Source of the DNA: a bacterium | GTDB taxonomy: Bacteria; B130-G9 | Length of the DNA: 63,325 nt | Assembly (NCBI GenBank): GCA_035527515.1 | Contig: DATLAJ010000157.1 | Span: forward strand, 1 to 63,325 | Direction of reading: 5' to 3' | In this document: positions 25,490-33,808 of the stretch, in pieces | Position numbering within the stretch: the stretch's first letter is position 1 | How the letters are laid out: each line of letters opens with the position of its first letter | Program-made: the position numbers and the translations under genes | Notes under the pieces: model-generated | Databases searched by the model: none | Told to the model about the DNA's origin: nothing | What the model saw: the letters and a program-made list of their open reading frames with translations, nothing else

Positions 25490-27340
25490 ATGGACTTCCG
25501 GGAGATGACGAACCATCCGCTGGTCAAGAGGGCCAGACGGATCAAGCTTGAACACAAGATAATGTTCTTGTCGGTTGCGGCGGGAATTTTCGTCTGGGTT
25601 GTGTATTCCTTTGTTGATGGGTGGTTTTTTTTCGGCGGCTCGTTTGTCGATGGTCTTATACGGCCGGGGTCGATGCGCGAGCTACAGAAGCGGCTGTTCA
25701 CGACGGCCAGTTTTGCTGCGTTTGGGGTGCTGGTTTCGAGGCTTCTTGCTATGCGCAGGAAGGCTATGGAAGCCACAAAGCGTGCAGCGGAGGCGTTGCA
25801 GAAGAGCCAGATGCGTTACAGGCTTCTTGCCGAGAACATATCGGACGTGATCTGGGTGTTTGACATAAAGACAAAGCAAGCTACTTATGTCAGTCCCTCC
25901 GTAACGCAGCTGTTGGGTTACTCCGTGGATGAGGCAAGGTCCCTCAGAAAGCGGGACCTCTTCGCTCCTGCTTCGCTGCCAGGCGTTCTGGAGATGAGTT
26001 CCGAGAAAATTGCTGAACAGATGGCCAAGAGCGAGTCTTCGCTCACATTCGAGCAGGAGATGCGGCGCAAGGACCGGACGCCTGTCTGGACGGAGACAAG
26101 CCCATCTGTCTTGAACGACGACAGCGGCGAGCCCAAAGAGCTTATCTTCGTGATGCGCGACATCTCCGAGCGGAAACAGACGGAGGAGCGGCTGCTTCAA
26201 TCGCAGAAGATGGAGGCAATTGGCCGGCTGGCCGGAGGCGTTGCCCACGATTTCAACAACATCTTGACGACGATCGTCGGGAACCTTGACATAATAGGGT
26301 CTGATTCCTCGCTCGCCGGCAAGTCTCGGGTGCTAGTGGGGGAGGTACTCACCGCTGCGAACCGGGCGAGCAAGCTCACAAGGCAGCTTCTTTCGTTCAG
26401 CCGGCAACGTGTAACCGTAGCCGAAGTCCTCAATCTCAATGACGTTCTGAGACAGATGAACTCTATGTTGAAGCGGCTGATACGCGAGGATATCAAGATA
26501 GAGTTTGACCTGGAGAAGAATCTTGCCTCGATCAGAGCGGATTCGGTCCAGATGGAGCAAGTTATCATGAACCTTGCCGTCAACGCGAGAGATGCGATGC
26601 CTCATGGCGGGACACTCTCTATGAGAACACACTCACTTCTGTTTCGCCTCCGGCGCAGAACGTCGCATGGCTATGTCGATCCCGGGGCCTACGTGGTCCT
26701 GTCGGTGTCCGATACCGGCGAGGGGATCTCGCCAGCATCGGTCTCGCACATCTTCGAGCCTTTCTACACTACTAAGCAGATGGGCCGGGGCACAGGTCTG
26801 GGTCTGTCCACTGTCTATCATATCGTTGAGCAGTCGAGCGGGCGCCTCGACGTTATGAGCGAGCTGGGGAAAGGGACTTGCTTCAAGATTTATCTGCCTG
26901 CTGTTGGTGAGGATGCGATGCGGGTTGAGAACGTTGTGGAGGTCAGCGAGCCGCAGCCGGTAGTTCAGGGGCGAGGTGAGACGATACTGGTGGTTGAAGA
27001 CGAGCTCGCCGTGATGGACCTCATAGAGCGAGTTCTCACGATGGCGGGCTATGATGCGAGAACTGCCGCATCGGGCGGCGAGGCAATGGCGATGGCCCAG
27101 GAGCTCGGCGATGGGGTTGCCCTGCTGCTGACGGACGTGATTATGCCGGAGATTCAGGGCGAGGAGCTTGCCAAGATCATAACGAGCCGCTGTCCGAGCA
27201 CGAAGGTCCTGTTCATGTCGGGCTACACCGACGACGCCATTGAACACGTCAGCGGGCCTGCGAAAAAGAAGTGGTTCATCAGTAAGCCTTTCACCCCGGA
27301 TGACCTACTGAGGCACGTCAGAAGAGTGCTCGACGGTTGA
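25490..27340 (+). CDS. Membrane PAS hybrid histidine kinase
   Basis: 616 residues if started at ATG 25490; no start in this frame has a strong ribosome site, and the frame opens at 25415, so the N-terminus is uncertain. Two membrane helices (IMFLSVAAGIFVWVVYSFV and a second ending FGVLVSRLL) flank a short loop. One PAS domain follows (ENISDVIWVFDIKTKQ), then the same NtrB-like kinase core as the upstream gene (GRLAGGVAHDFNNILTTI) and a C-terminal receiver (VVEDELAVMDL; LLLTDVIMPEIQGEEL). High similarity of the kinase-receiver part to its neighbour suggests tandem duplication with exchange of sensor parts. Confidence 0.9.
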   Translation: MDFREMTNHPLVKRARRIKLEHKIMFLSVAAGIFVWVVYSFVDGWFFFGGSFVDGLIRPGSMRELQKRLFTTASFAAFGVLVSRLLAMRRKAMEATKRAAEALQKSQMRYRLLAENISDVIWVFDIKTKQATYVSPSVTQLLGYSVDEARSLRKRDLFAPASLPGVLEMSSEKIAEQMAKSESSLTFEQEMRRKDRTPVWTETSPSVLNDDSGEPKELIFVMRDISERKQTEERLLQSQKMEAIGRLAGGVAHDFNNILTTIVGNLDIIGSDSSLAGKSRVLVGEVLTAANRASKLTRQLLSFSRQRVTVAEVLNLNDVLRQMNSMLKRLIREDIKIEFDLEKNLASIRADSVQMEQVIMNLAVNARDAMPHGGTLSMRTHSLLFRLRRRTSHGYVDPGAYVVLSVSDTGEGISPASVSHIFEPFYTTKQMGRGTGLGLSTVYHIVEQSSGRLDVMSELGKGTCFKIYLPAVGEDAMRVENVVEVSEPQPVVQGRGETILVVEDELAVMDLIERVLTMAGYDARTAASGGEAMAMAQELGDGVALLLTDVIMPEIQGEELAKIITSRCPSTKVLFMSGYTDDAIEHVSGPAKKKWFISKPFTPDDLLRHVRRVLDG

Positions 27341-27519
27341 AAGGGCGCAGCCCCCGGGGGGCACCCGATGTGGCTCGATTGTCGGTCTGTTCGATGTGCC
27401 CGTCGTCTCTTTTGAGCCCTGTTCCTACTTGAGCTTGCACGGCACAAGCTCCTTCAGTAGGATGCTGTTTCGTTGTTCTGAGCATTGAATCACAACGGTG
27501 AAGTTGAGCGGAAGTTGAG

Positions 27520-29964
27520 ATGGCAGAGATTGAGATCGATGAGTTGAAGCCTGAGGACTTACGATGGTCCTTTAAGCAGTTTGATTTCTCGCTAAACAAG
27601 GCCGAGGACGCCGAACCGACGCAGGGGACTGTCGGTCAGGACAGGGCAGTTGCCGCGCTGAAGACAGGCCTTGAGGTCCCCAGCCGTGGCTACAACGTTT
27701 TTGTTTGTGGGTTGAGCGGAACCGGCAGGAGGTCTGCGGTCAAGGAGATCGTCAAGCGCATCAACGCCGTTTCGCCGCCGGCTCCGGACAGATGCTACGT
27801 CTATAACTTCTCGTCTCCGGATAAGCCCGTTCTCATAGAGCTTAAGAAGGGTCAGGCCAGGGAGCTTCAGAATGATATGGACGAGCTGGTCGAGCAGCTC
27901 AAGAACCAGGTGCCGCGGCTGTTGGAGGACGAGTCATTTGGCGAGGCTAGCCAGAAGCTCGAGGACGAGGTGAAGGCCAGGGGGCGTGCACTGATTGATG
28001 AGTTCGAGAAGAAGCTTGAGGGGACGAAGTTTACGGTTGCCCAGGTGAAGGTTGGCCCGCTCGCCGTTCCAGACGTTTTCCCAGTCTTGGATGACAAGCC
28101 GGCAACTCTTGAGGATTTTGAGCATGCCGTCGCGGAGGGCAAGGCCCAAGTTGACGACATGGCTGCTTTCAAGACCCTTTATCAGAAGCTCAAACGTGAT
28201 CTCGCCGATGTTCTCAAGCGCATCCGGCGACTCGAGGCCGAGGCGCTGAGGCGGATGAAGAACCTGACGATGCGATTCGGAGAAGCCCTGATCGAGGGCA
28301 CTATTGGGGACCTCAAGGAGAAATACGGTAACGGGAAGCTCTCGAAGCACCTGAGCGCTGTCGGCAAGAGCATTGTCGAGAACCTGAATCTGTTCAGGAG
28401 TGCCGGCGAGGAATCCCATGGGGTTGCAGCCGCTTCAGAAGAGAAGTCATACGGCGAGCCGGACCCGTTTCTGCACTATCGCGTAAACGTTCTTCTGGAC
28501 AGTACGGACATAGAGGATAGGCCCATCGTTATCGAGACAGAGCCAACGCCCAGAAACCTTTTCGGCATCATTGACCTCGAGCTTGAGCAGCCGGGCCAAT
28601 GGCGCACCGATTTCATGCAGATCAAGGGAGGCTCGCTCCTGGCAGCGGATGGTGGCTACCTCATTGTCAATGCGATTGACATCCTGACCCAGCCGGGCGT
28701 CTGGGAGCAGCTGAAGCGCGCGCTGAAGAACCAGCAGCTCAGAATATCCGTCCCTGAATTGGGCTTCCCGTTTGGGCAACACTCTTTGCAGCCGGAGCCT
28801 ATCGAGCTCAACGTCAAGGTGATTATGATCGGCGATGCGGTGATGTTCGACATACTTTACGGGCTCGATGATGATTTCAAGAAGATATTCAAGATAAAGG
28901 CCGAGTTCGACACACAAATGCCACTTGAGCCGGAGAACGTAGCCCAATTCATGTCCGTCGTCTCCAAGATAAGGCACGGCCAGAAGCTCATGCGCTTCAG
29001 AAAAGGCGCCCTAGGCACTGTGCTGGAGTATGCGATCAGAAGAGCTGGCCGTAAGGATAGGGTCTCGACGCGCTTTGGGGAGCTCGCTGACTTGATGAGC
29101 GAGGCGAACCTCATCGCCCTGAACAAGGGTACAAAATCGGTCTCCGAGGAGCACGTGCAGGCCGCGGTCGATGCGGCCATCAGGCGAAACAACCTCCTTG
29201 AGACAAAACTCAAGCGTTTGATCGAGGATGGGACGATCATGATCGACACTGATGGCGCAAAAGTCGGTCAGGTCAATGGACTCGCTGTCTTCTCCACCGC
29301 CAACTACACGTTCGGGCAACCTACAAGAATCACCGTATCCACAGCGGCCGGCGACAGCGGTATTATCAATATCGAGCGCGAGGCTGATCTCTCCGGGAGC
29401 ACCCACGACAAGGGCGTCCTCATCCTAGCGGGCTTCCTGCGGCACCGGTTTGGCCAAACAAAACCGCTCAATCTCTCCGCCAGCATCTGTTTCGAGCAGT
29501 CCTACTCGGGCATCGATGGCGACAGCGCCTCGTCAACGGAGCTCTATTGTGTCCTTTCGAGCCTCTCAGGCGTGCCGATCAAGCAGGGCATCGCGGTTAC
29601 TGGCTCGGTCAACCAGAAAGGGGAGGTCCAGCCCATCGGAGGCGTCAACTACAAGATCGAGGGGTTCTTTGATGTCTGCCAGGCCAGAGGACTAACAGGC
29701 AAGCAGGGCGTCGTGATACCGCGCCGCAACGTTGAATCCCTCATGCTCCACCGGGACGTCGTTGAGGCCGTCGCCGAAGGTTCGTTCCACGTCTATCCTG
29801 TTGACACGATCGATGAGGGCCTTGAAGTGTTGACCGGCGTGCCAGCCGGCAAGGCCGACGCGAAGGGCAAGTTTCCCAAGGGCACGATCAACTACCTCGC
29901 AGACCAGAAGCTCGAGAAGCTGGTCAAGGCTCTCAAAGAGTTCTCCCCGAAGGAGAAGAGCTGA
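27520..29964 (+). CDS. Lon-family (LonB/LonC-like) ATP-dependent protease
   Basis: 814 residues. An AAA+ domain carries the P-loop GLSGTGRRS (64-72), with Arg where most P-loops have Lys, and a long helical insertion (about residues 110-300). The Walker B-type segment is GGYLIVNAIDIL, and a C-terminal Lon proteolytic domain holds the Ser-Lys dyad: Ser669 in DGDSASS and Lys712 in NYKIEG. The 43-residue Ser-Lys spacing equals that of classical Lon. There is no N-terminal LAN domain, so it is not a canonical LonA. ATG 27520 has GGAAG upstream. It stands alone between the kinases and a terminator-like hairpin at 30139-30164. Confidence 0.9.
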   Translation: MAEIEIDELKPEDLRWSFKQFDFSLNKAEDAEPTQGTVGQDRAVAALKTGLEVPSRGYNVFVCGLSGTGRRSAVKEIVKRINAVSPPAPDRCYVYNFSSPDKPVLIELKKGQARELQNDMDELVEQLKNQVPRLLEDESFGEASQKLEDEVKARGRALIDEFEKKLEGTKFTVAQVKVGPLAVPDVFPVLDDKPATLEDFEHAVAEGKAQVDDMAAFKTLYQKLKRDLADVLKRIRRLEAEALRRMKNLTMRFGEALIEGTIGDLKEKYGNGKLSKHLSAVGKSIVENLNLFRSAGEESHGVAAASEEKSYGEPDPFLHYRVNVLLDSTDIEDRPIVIETEPTPRNLFGIIDLELEQPGQWRTDFMQIKGGSLLAADGGYLIVNAIDILTQPGVWEQLKRALKNQQLRISVPELGFPFGQHSLQPEPIELNVKVIMIGDAVMFDILYGLDDDFKKIFKIKAEFDTQMPLEPENVAQFMSVVSKIRHGQKLMRFRKGALGTVLEYAIRRAGRKDRVSTRFGELADLMSEANLIALNKGTKSVSEEHVQAAVDAAIRRNNLLETKLKRLIEDGTIMIDTDGAKVGQVNGLAVFSTANYTFGQPTRITVSTAAGDSGIINIEREADLSGSTHDKGVLILAGFLRHRFGQTKPLNLSASICFEQSYSGIDGDSASSTELYCVLSSLSGVPIKQGIAVTGSVNQKGEVQPIGGVNYKIEGFFDVCQARGLTGKQGVVIPRRNVESLMLHRDVVEAVAEGSFHVYPVDTIDEGLEVLTGVPAGKADAKGKFPKGTINYLADQKLEKLVKALKEFSPKEKS

Positions 29965-30133
29965 CGCGGCAAAGATTTGCAGAACTATTGAAACACTACC
30001 CGGGATTCCCCGCAGGCTCATACTGCTGGTATGCGGCGCTCTTTGAGCAGGGCACGTCAGACCTGCTCGGAGAGGTCAGCGCCGCCGAGCGGGTGGCTTC
30101 ACGGGGGCTGGGTCATAATCCGTTACCGCACAT

Positions 30134-30208
30134 CGTAGGGGCGATTCACGAATCGCCCTTTTTTGATTTGACCGACTCGCAAAGGACGGCTCGTGAGCCG
30201 CCCCAACG
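30134..30208. repeat. REPIN-like inverted pair of short palindromic repeats
   Basis: Two 27-nt units face each other: 30134-30160 and, on the opposite strand, 30182-30208. They agree at about 23 of 27 positions (pattern CGTWGGGGCG..TCACGA..CG.CCTT). Each is a near-perfect hairpin. This is the architecture of REPIN elements, which are mobilised elsewhere by RAYT transposases. No such transposase is in the window. Confidence 0.6.
30139..30164 (+). terminator. Rho-independent terminator of the Lon-like gene
   Basis: Perfect stem GGGCGATTC / GAATCGCCC with a 2-nt spacing (realistically 8 bp and a 4-nt loop), followed directly by six T. It lies 175 bp after the protease stop and coincides with the left unit of the REPIN-like pair. 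On the other strand it also faces the end of the convergent peptidase gene. Confidence 0.65.
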
Positions 30209-30220
30209 AATCTCTATGCC

Positions 30221-32920
30221 TCAGTTGGCCTTTACTTCTTTGACGTCCGAAAGGACATTGTGGAATGGGTCGAGCTCGACGGTCTTTGGCTTCGAGGGGA
30301 CAGTCAGGACGAACTCGTGCTCCTTCTCGTGCACAAGCTTCCTCGAGAGATAGCGCTTCCCGTCCTTCGTGAATATCCATATCGGGAGCGGCATCTTGAA
30401 GAGTTTTTTGCCGACCTGCTTTACTTTGAAGGTTACCTCCCAGAGACCACTTTTGGACTTCCGCTCGCTCCAGGAATACTCATATTCCGGGTAGCCAGTA
30501 CCATATATCCACTCGTCGAAGAACCAGCCAAGCGAGGGCTCACCACCAAGCTCGATCAGCTGCTCACGGCCAAGAGCCAGCTCGCATACTTGCCGAAAGT
30601 CGGAAGTTGTGGCGCGCCTCCAAGTAAACTGCTCGACGAACGTGCGAAGTATCCTAATCATCGCCTCGTCCCCCACCATCATGCGCAGCATGTGCATCAC
30701 GTAGGCGCCTTTGTGATACATCAACTCGTAGCCAGCGCGCCAGCCCAGTCGTGCATAGCCGAGGCATATCGGGCCGTTGTCGTCGAGCCGCTTGGCGTTG
30801 TAGGCCCAGTCCTTCAATCGACCCTTGACGGAGTCGTTGTCCCGCGCGGACTGAAGATACATGAGCGTGGACATCTCCGCGAAGCCCTCCGAGAGCCACT
30901 GGTCCGCAGGCGAGAACCACCCGACGATGTTACCCCACCACTGGTGCGAGACCTCGTGGCAGTAGAGGCCCGCCTGCCAATCACCGACCCCGATTTCATT
31001 GCCCAGATAACTCGCCGACGAGAAGCCTGTTACGGTCAGCAAGGTTGCAAAGCCCCTGCCATGGCTCCAATTGACGGGACAGACAGCGAGCTTTGAATAG
31101 GGGTATTCCCCAAAGAGCTTGCCGTAGAACTGCAAGCTGCTCGCTATCTCGGGCCACACGTATTTCCTTGCCAATGAGCCGTCTTCGCCAAAAACCCACA
31201 AGGGCTTGCCAGCGACGTCGAAATCAAAGACTCTGAAGTCCCCAGCCACGAAACCGGGAAACCTCACGCAGCGACCCCCGACCCACTTCTTGGTTCGATA
31301 CCCGTCAGCAACGGCCTCACTGACAACTCTCCCAACGCCAGCGGCCCTGAACTTCTCGGGCACCGTAATGGCCAGATCGAACTGCGTGCAATCCAAATAG
31401 CCTGTGTCAGGCAGCCAACCGTCCATGCAGCTCGCGATCTTGCCGGTCGTTATGCCGAAAAACCTCTTTATCCAGATGGGAACCTGCCACTCACTAAACT
31501 CCACCCCCTCCGCATACAGCACGTTCATCCGCCCGGCCGCGCAATCGACCGGATCGACAGGAACTAGAAGCTCGGAACCCATGTCGAAGAAGAGGATGTC
31601 GTTGCCGCCGGCGTCCGTCAGCGCGGTCGGGTCAAGTCGCCAGAACTCGAAGACCGCCTCGGTCGCGTTGGGCTTGAGCGTCTCATACTCAAAGATTATC
31701 CGGAACTTGCCCTTCTTCACTCTGTCCAGTTTGCCCTTTTCGAACTTGACGTCCACCGACCAGGACGTTGTCTTCACCCTGTCCTTGCACTCGTGCTGAA
31801 GCTCATGCCGGGTCTTCTCTTTCCTCTGTGCAGCGTCATCATACTCACAGTAGGTCTTGAACCACCTAAGCTTGTTCTTAGAAAGCTGCCTCTTGCGCCT
31901 GCCGGCCAAGCGAACCTCGCTCACGGCTGACGGGTCATAAGTGTAGGACAGCAGATCGTGCTTGGTCGTGTCGAACTCCAAGTAGAAGAAATCCGGAGTG
32001 CGAGGGACCAAGCAGATGGGACGCTTCTCCCCGCCGAACGCCGCGCCATAGCGACTCATGGTCGGGAGGAGCCGCTCGAAAAAGGCCTTTCTCGCCCCGC
32101 GCTGAAGCTTTGTGTCCTTGACAGGATGCAGGTCGAGCTTGTCGAGGAATGTCCTCATCCAGTCCGGATGCCCCCAGACAATTGTGTCGCCGAAAGCACA
32201 GCCCTCGAGTTCTTTTACTTTCAAGTGGTGCTCGAGCTGCTGCGTCTCCCGGTCGGAATCCGGGACGTCCGACGCGAGCTGCTTGGGCGGCTTGTAGAAG
32301 AGCTCTCCCACGCCGGAGATGAAGGCCGCCAGCGGCTTGTCCTCAACTTTGACCAGAACCAGCTTTCCTCTCTTGATCGAGAATCGCATGCAGTCGTGCG
32401 CAAACTGCATCTCCTCGAACTCAAAGACGTCCCTATTGAACGACTTGCCGGCCGCAGGCTCTTTCTGATCAAACGGAATACAAAGCTCATCAAACGACTG
32501 GATAACATCCTTCGACTTGGCAATGTACCCCGCCTCGCCCTGTTCCCACGAAACGCGCCAGTTCTCGACCTTGAACCGCTCTCCCACCTTTTTTGACCCG
32601 ACGAATATGGTGCTTGTTACCCGTCCGCCGTCAGTCCGGACCTTGGGCTCCTCGCCGATCTTGGCGGTCCGGGCGTAGTAAGACGTAAAGTCAGGCCGCT
32701 TGATCGCCTCGCCGGCGTTTCGCTTACTCGGGTCCCAGGGGAACGTGATGCTGTCAGGACCATTTTGAAGCACGGCCTCTTGAAGACGCCAGATAGCTTT
32801 GAACAGCGGCTTGTCTTGCGGCACGGCATCACTGGTTTTGGCCAGACCCAAGGAAGGCAAGATGACGAGCGCTACACACAGAAGGCCGAGCATGATTGAC
32901 GAACAGCTCAGTCGGGACAT
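30221..32920 (-). CDS. Secreted M1-type metallopeptidase (paralogue)
   Basis: 899 residues: signal peptide to about residue 27, FPW motif near residue 60, zinc site HEVSH at 655-659 followed by QWWG, third ligand Glu678 in WLSEGFAE, and the YHKGAY motif with the probable catalytic Tyr. The GxMEN exopeptidase motif is again missing; the position reads SHGRGFATLL. Start ATG with GGGGAGGG 7 nt upstream. It is the paralogue of the peptidase at 667-3732, more canonical around the zinc site and shorter. It is monocistronic from its own promoter (32974-33002), so it is regulated separately from the envelope operon. Probably periplasmic or exported. Confidence 0.9.
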   Translation of the reverse strand: MSRLSCSSIMLGLLCVALVILPSLGLAKTSDAVPQDKPLFKAIWRLQEAVLQNGPDSITFPWDPSKRNAGEAIKRPDFTSYYARTAKIGEEPKVRTDGGRVTSTIFVGSKKVGERFKVENWRVSWEQGEAGYIAKSKDVIQSFDELCIPFDQKEPAAGKSFNRDVFEFEEMQFAHDCMRFSIKRGKLVLVKVEDKPLAAFISGVGELFYKPPKQLASDVPDSDRETQQLEHHLKVKELEGCAFGDTIVWGHPDWMRTFLDKLDLHPVKDTKLQRGARKAFFERLLPTMSRYGAAFGGEKRPICLVPRTPDFFYLEFDTTKHDLLSYTYDPSAVSEVRLAGRRKRQLSKNKLRWFKTYCEYDDAAQRKEKTRHELQHECKDRVKTTSWSVDVKFEKGKLDRVKKGKFRIIFEYETLKPNATEAVFEFWRLDPTALTDAGGNDILFFDMGSELLVPVDPVDCAAGRMNVLYAEGVEFSEWQVPIWIKRFFGITTGKIASCMDGWLPDTGYLDCTQFDLAITVPEKFRAAGVGRVVSEAVADGYRTKKWVGGRCVRFPGFVAGDFRVFDFDVAGKPLWVFGEDGSLARKYVWPEIASSLQFYGKLFGEYPYSKLAVCPVNWSHGRGFATLLTVTGFSSASYLGNEIGVGDWQAGLYCHEVSHQWWGNIVGWFSPADQWLSEGFAEMSTLMYLQSARDNDSVKGRLKDWAYNAKRLDDNGPICLGYARLGWRAGYELMYHKGAYVMHMLRMMVGDEAMIRILRTFVEQFTWRRATTSDFRQVCELALGREQLIELGGEPSLGWFFDEWIYGTGYPEYEYSWSERKSKSGLWEVTFKVKQVGKKLFKMPLPIWIFTKDGKRYLSRKLVHEKEHEFVLTVPSKPKTVELDPFHNVLSDVKEVKAN

Positions 32921-32973
32921 TCAATAACCCTCCCCAAATCGCGCTGTTAGGTGAAAAGCATTTATTGACACTA

Positions 32974-33002
32974 ATGATAGCCTAACGAATACAATCTGCC
33001 AA
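32974..33002 (-). promoter_or_regulatory. Promoter of the second M1-type peptidase
   Basis: Minus strand TTGGCA (32997-33002), a 17-nt spacer, TATCAT (32974-32979). The 10-mer CATTAGTGTC overlaps the end of the -10 and runs into the likely transcription start (32967-32976). The same 10-mer occurs in the divergent kinase promoter at 33644-33653. Confidence 0.6.
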
Positions 33003-33200
33003 ATCAGAAATGTAGAAGGGGTTTGACCCTAGATTGAATGAACTATAAGGAATCGGCTGCACAGCCTCAGAAAGAGCGACCCTATCTGACGCGCTTGTCC
33101 TGGCGAGAGGCGAAGTCGCCACCTTCGCCTCAACTTGCGATACTCTTCCTCGCTTCAGCAAGCCTTGCCAAAACGTTAATGAGGAAACTCCCAGAAATAG

Positions 33201-33566
33201 CAGGACTTTTCGTATTTTTTGATTAAGGAGTGTTGTGTTGTTGGCTGTGGTTCTTGGTTTTGGTCAAGAGCAAAAGTGGAATTAGGATTGACGTGATGCT
33301 GACGTTTCGGTTCCCCGAAGGGGGGCCACAATAGTAGCCGTAGGTGGAACCTACGGAATCCGTTCACGTCGGTATCCTCGCGAGCCCGAATGGGTCGAAC
33401 AGCCCGTCCACAGGGCTATGTTCAGCCCTTTTAGGGCTGTTTTCCTTTCCTCCTCTGACCCTGATCCGTAGGTTCCACCTACGGCTACTCACGTTCATCC
33501 CCTTCCGGGGATGCCGGAAGAACGCCGTCAGTTGAGCAGGCACGGGCACGATTACGAAAACTCCTC
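33201..33566. repeat. Composite palindromic element, copy A
   Basis: About 366 bp, bounded by CAGGACTTTTCGTATTT on the left and GATTACGAAAACTCCTC on the right, inverted repeats matching at 13 of 17 positions. Inside are successive hairpins: CCGTAGGT-gga-ACCTACGG (33338-33356), CAGCCCT-ttt-AGGGCTG, CCGTAGGT-tcc-ACCTACGG and CATCCCC-ttcc-GGGGATG. Copies B (41504-41891) and C (50283-50665) share this order. It contains no real gene; short open frames in it are spurious. The divergent spacer between the peptidase and kinase genes (32921-33808) is otherwise promoters only. Confidence 0.75.
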
Positions 33567-33639
33567 ATAAGAATGCGAATTAACTTGTTGGACAGCCTCT
33601 GGAAGTCAGGTTCGTGCGAGTGATTTTAAGAACGTAGAA

Positions 33640-33668
33640 TTGACATTAGTGTCGAGGTTAGTTATCTT
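33640..33668 (+). promoter_or_regulatory. Possible promoter of the Ser/Thr kinase-LysM genes
   Basis: TTGACA (33640-33645), a 17-nt spacer, TATCTT (33663-33668). The spacer holds CATTAGTGTC, also present in the divergent peptidase promoter. The start codon lies about 140 bp downstream. Confidence 0.5.
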
Positions 33669-33808
33669 TTTACTAAAGATATAGAGCTTGCTACCTTAGC
33701 GTGTGCGCTGCAGAATCTACAACGAGGGGCTTACTTTTATCTCGATGATAGATGGTTGAGGTCGGGGGAAGGTGAGTTGGTCTCGTTGAGTGTTCTGGAG
33801 GATTGGCA

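Noticed and set aside
30260-31096. Plus-strand open frame of 278 codons opposite the second M1 peptidase.
   Set aside because: Antisense to the zinc-site region of a clear peptidase gene.
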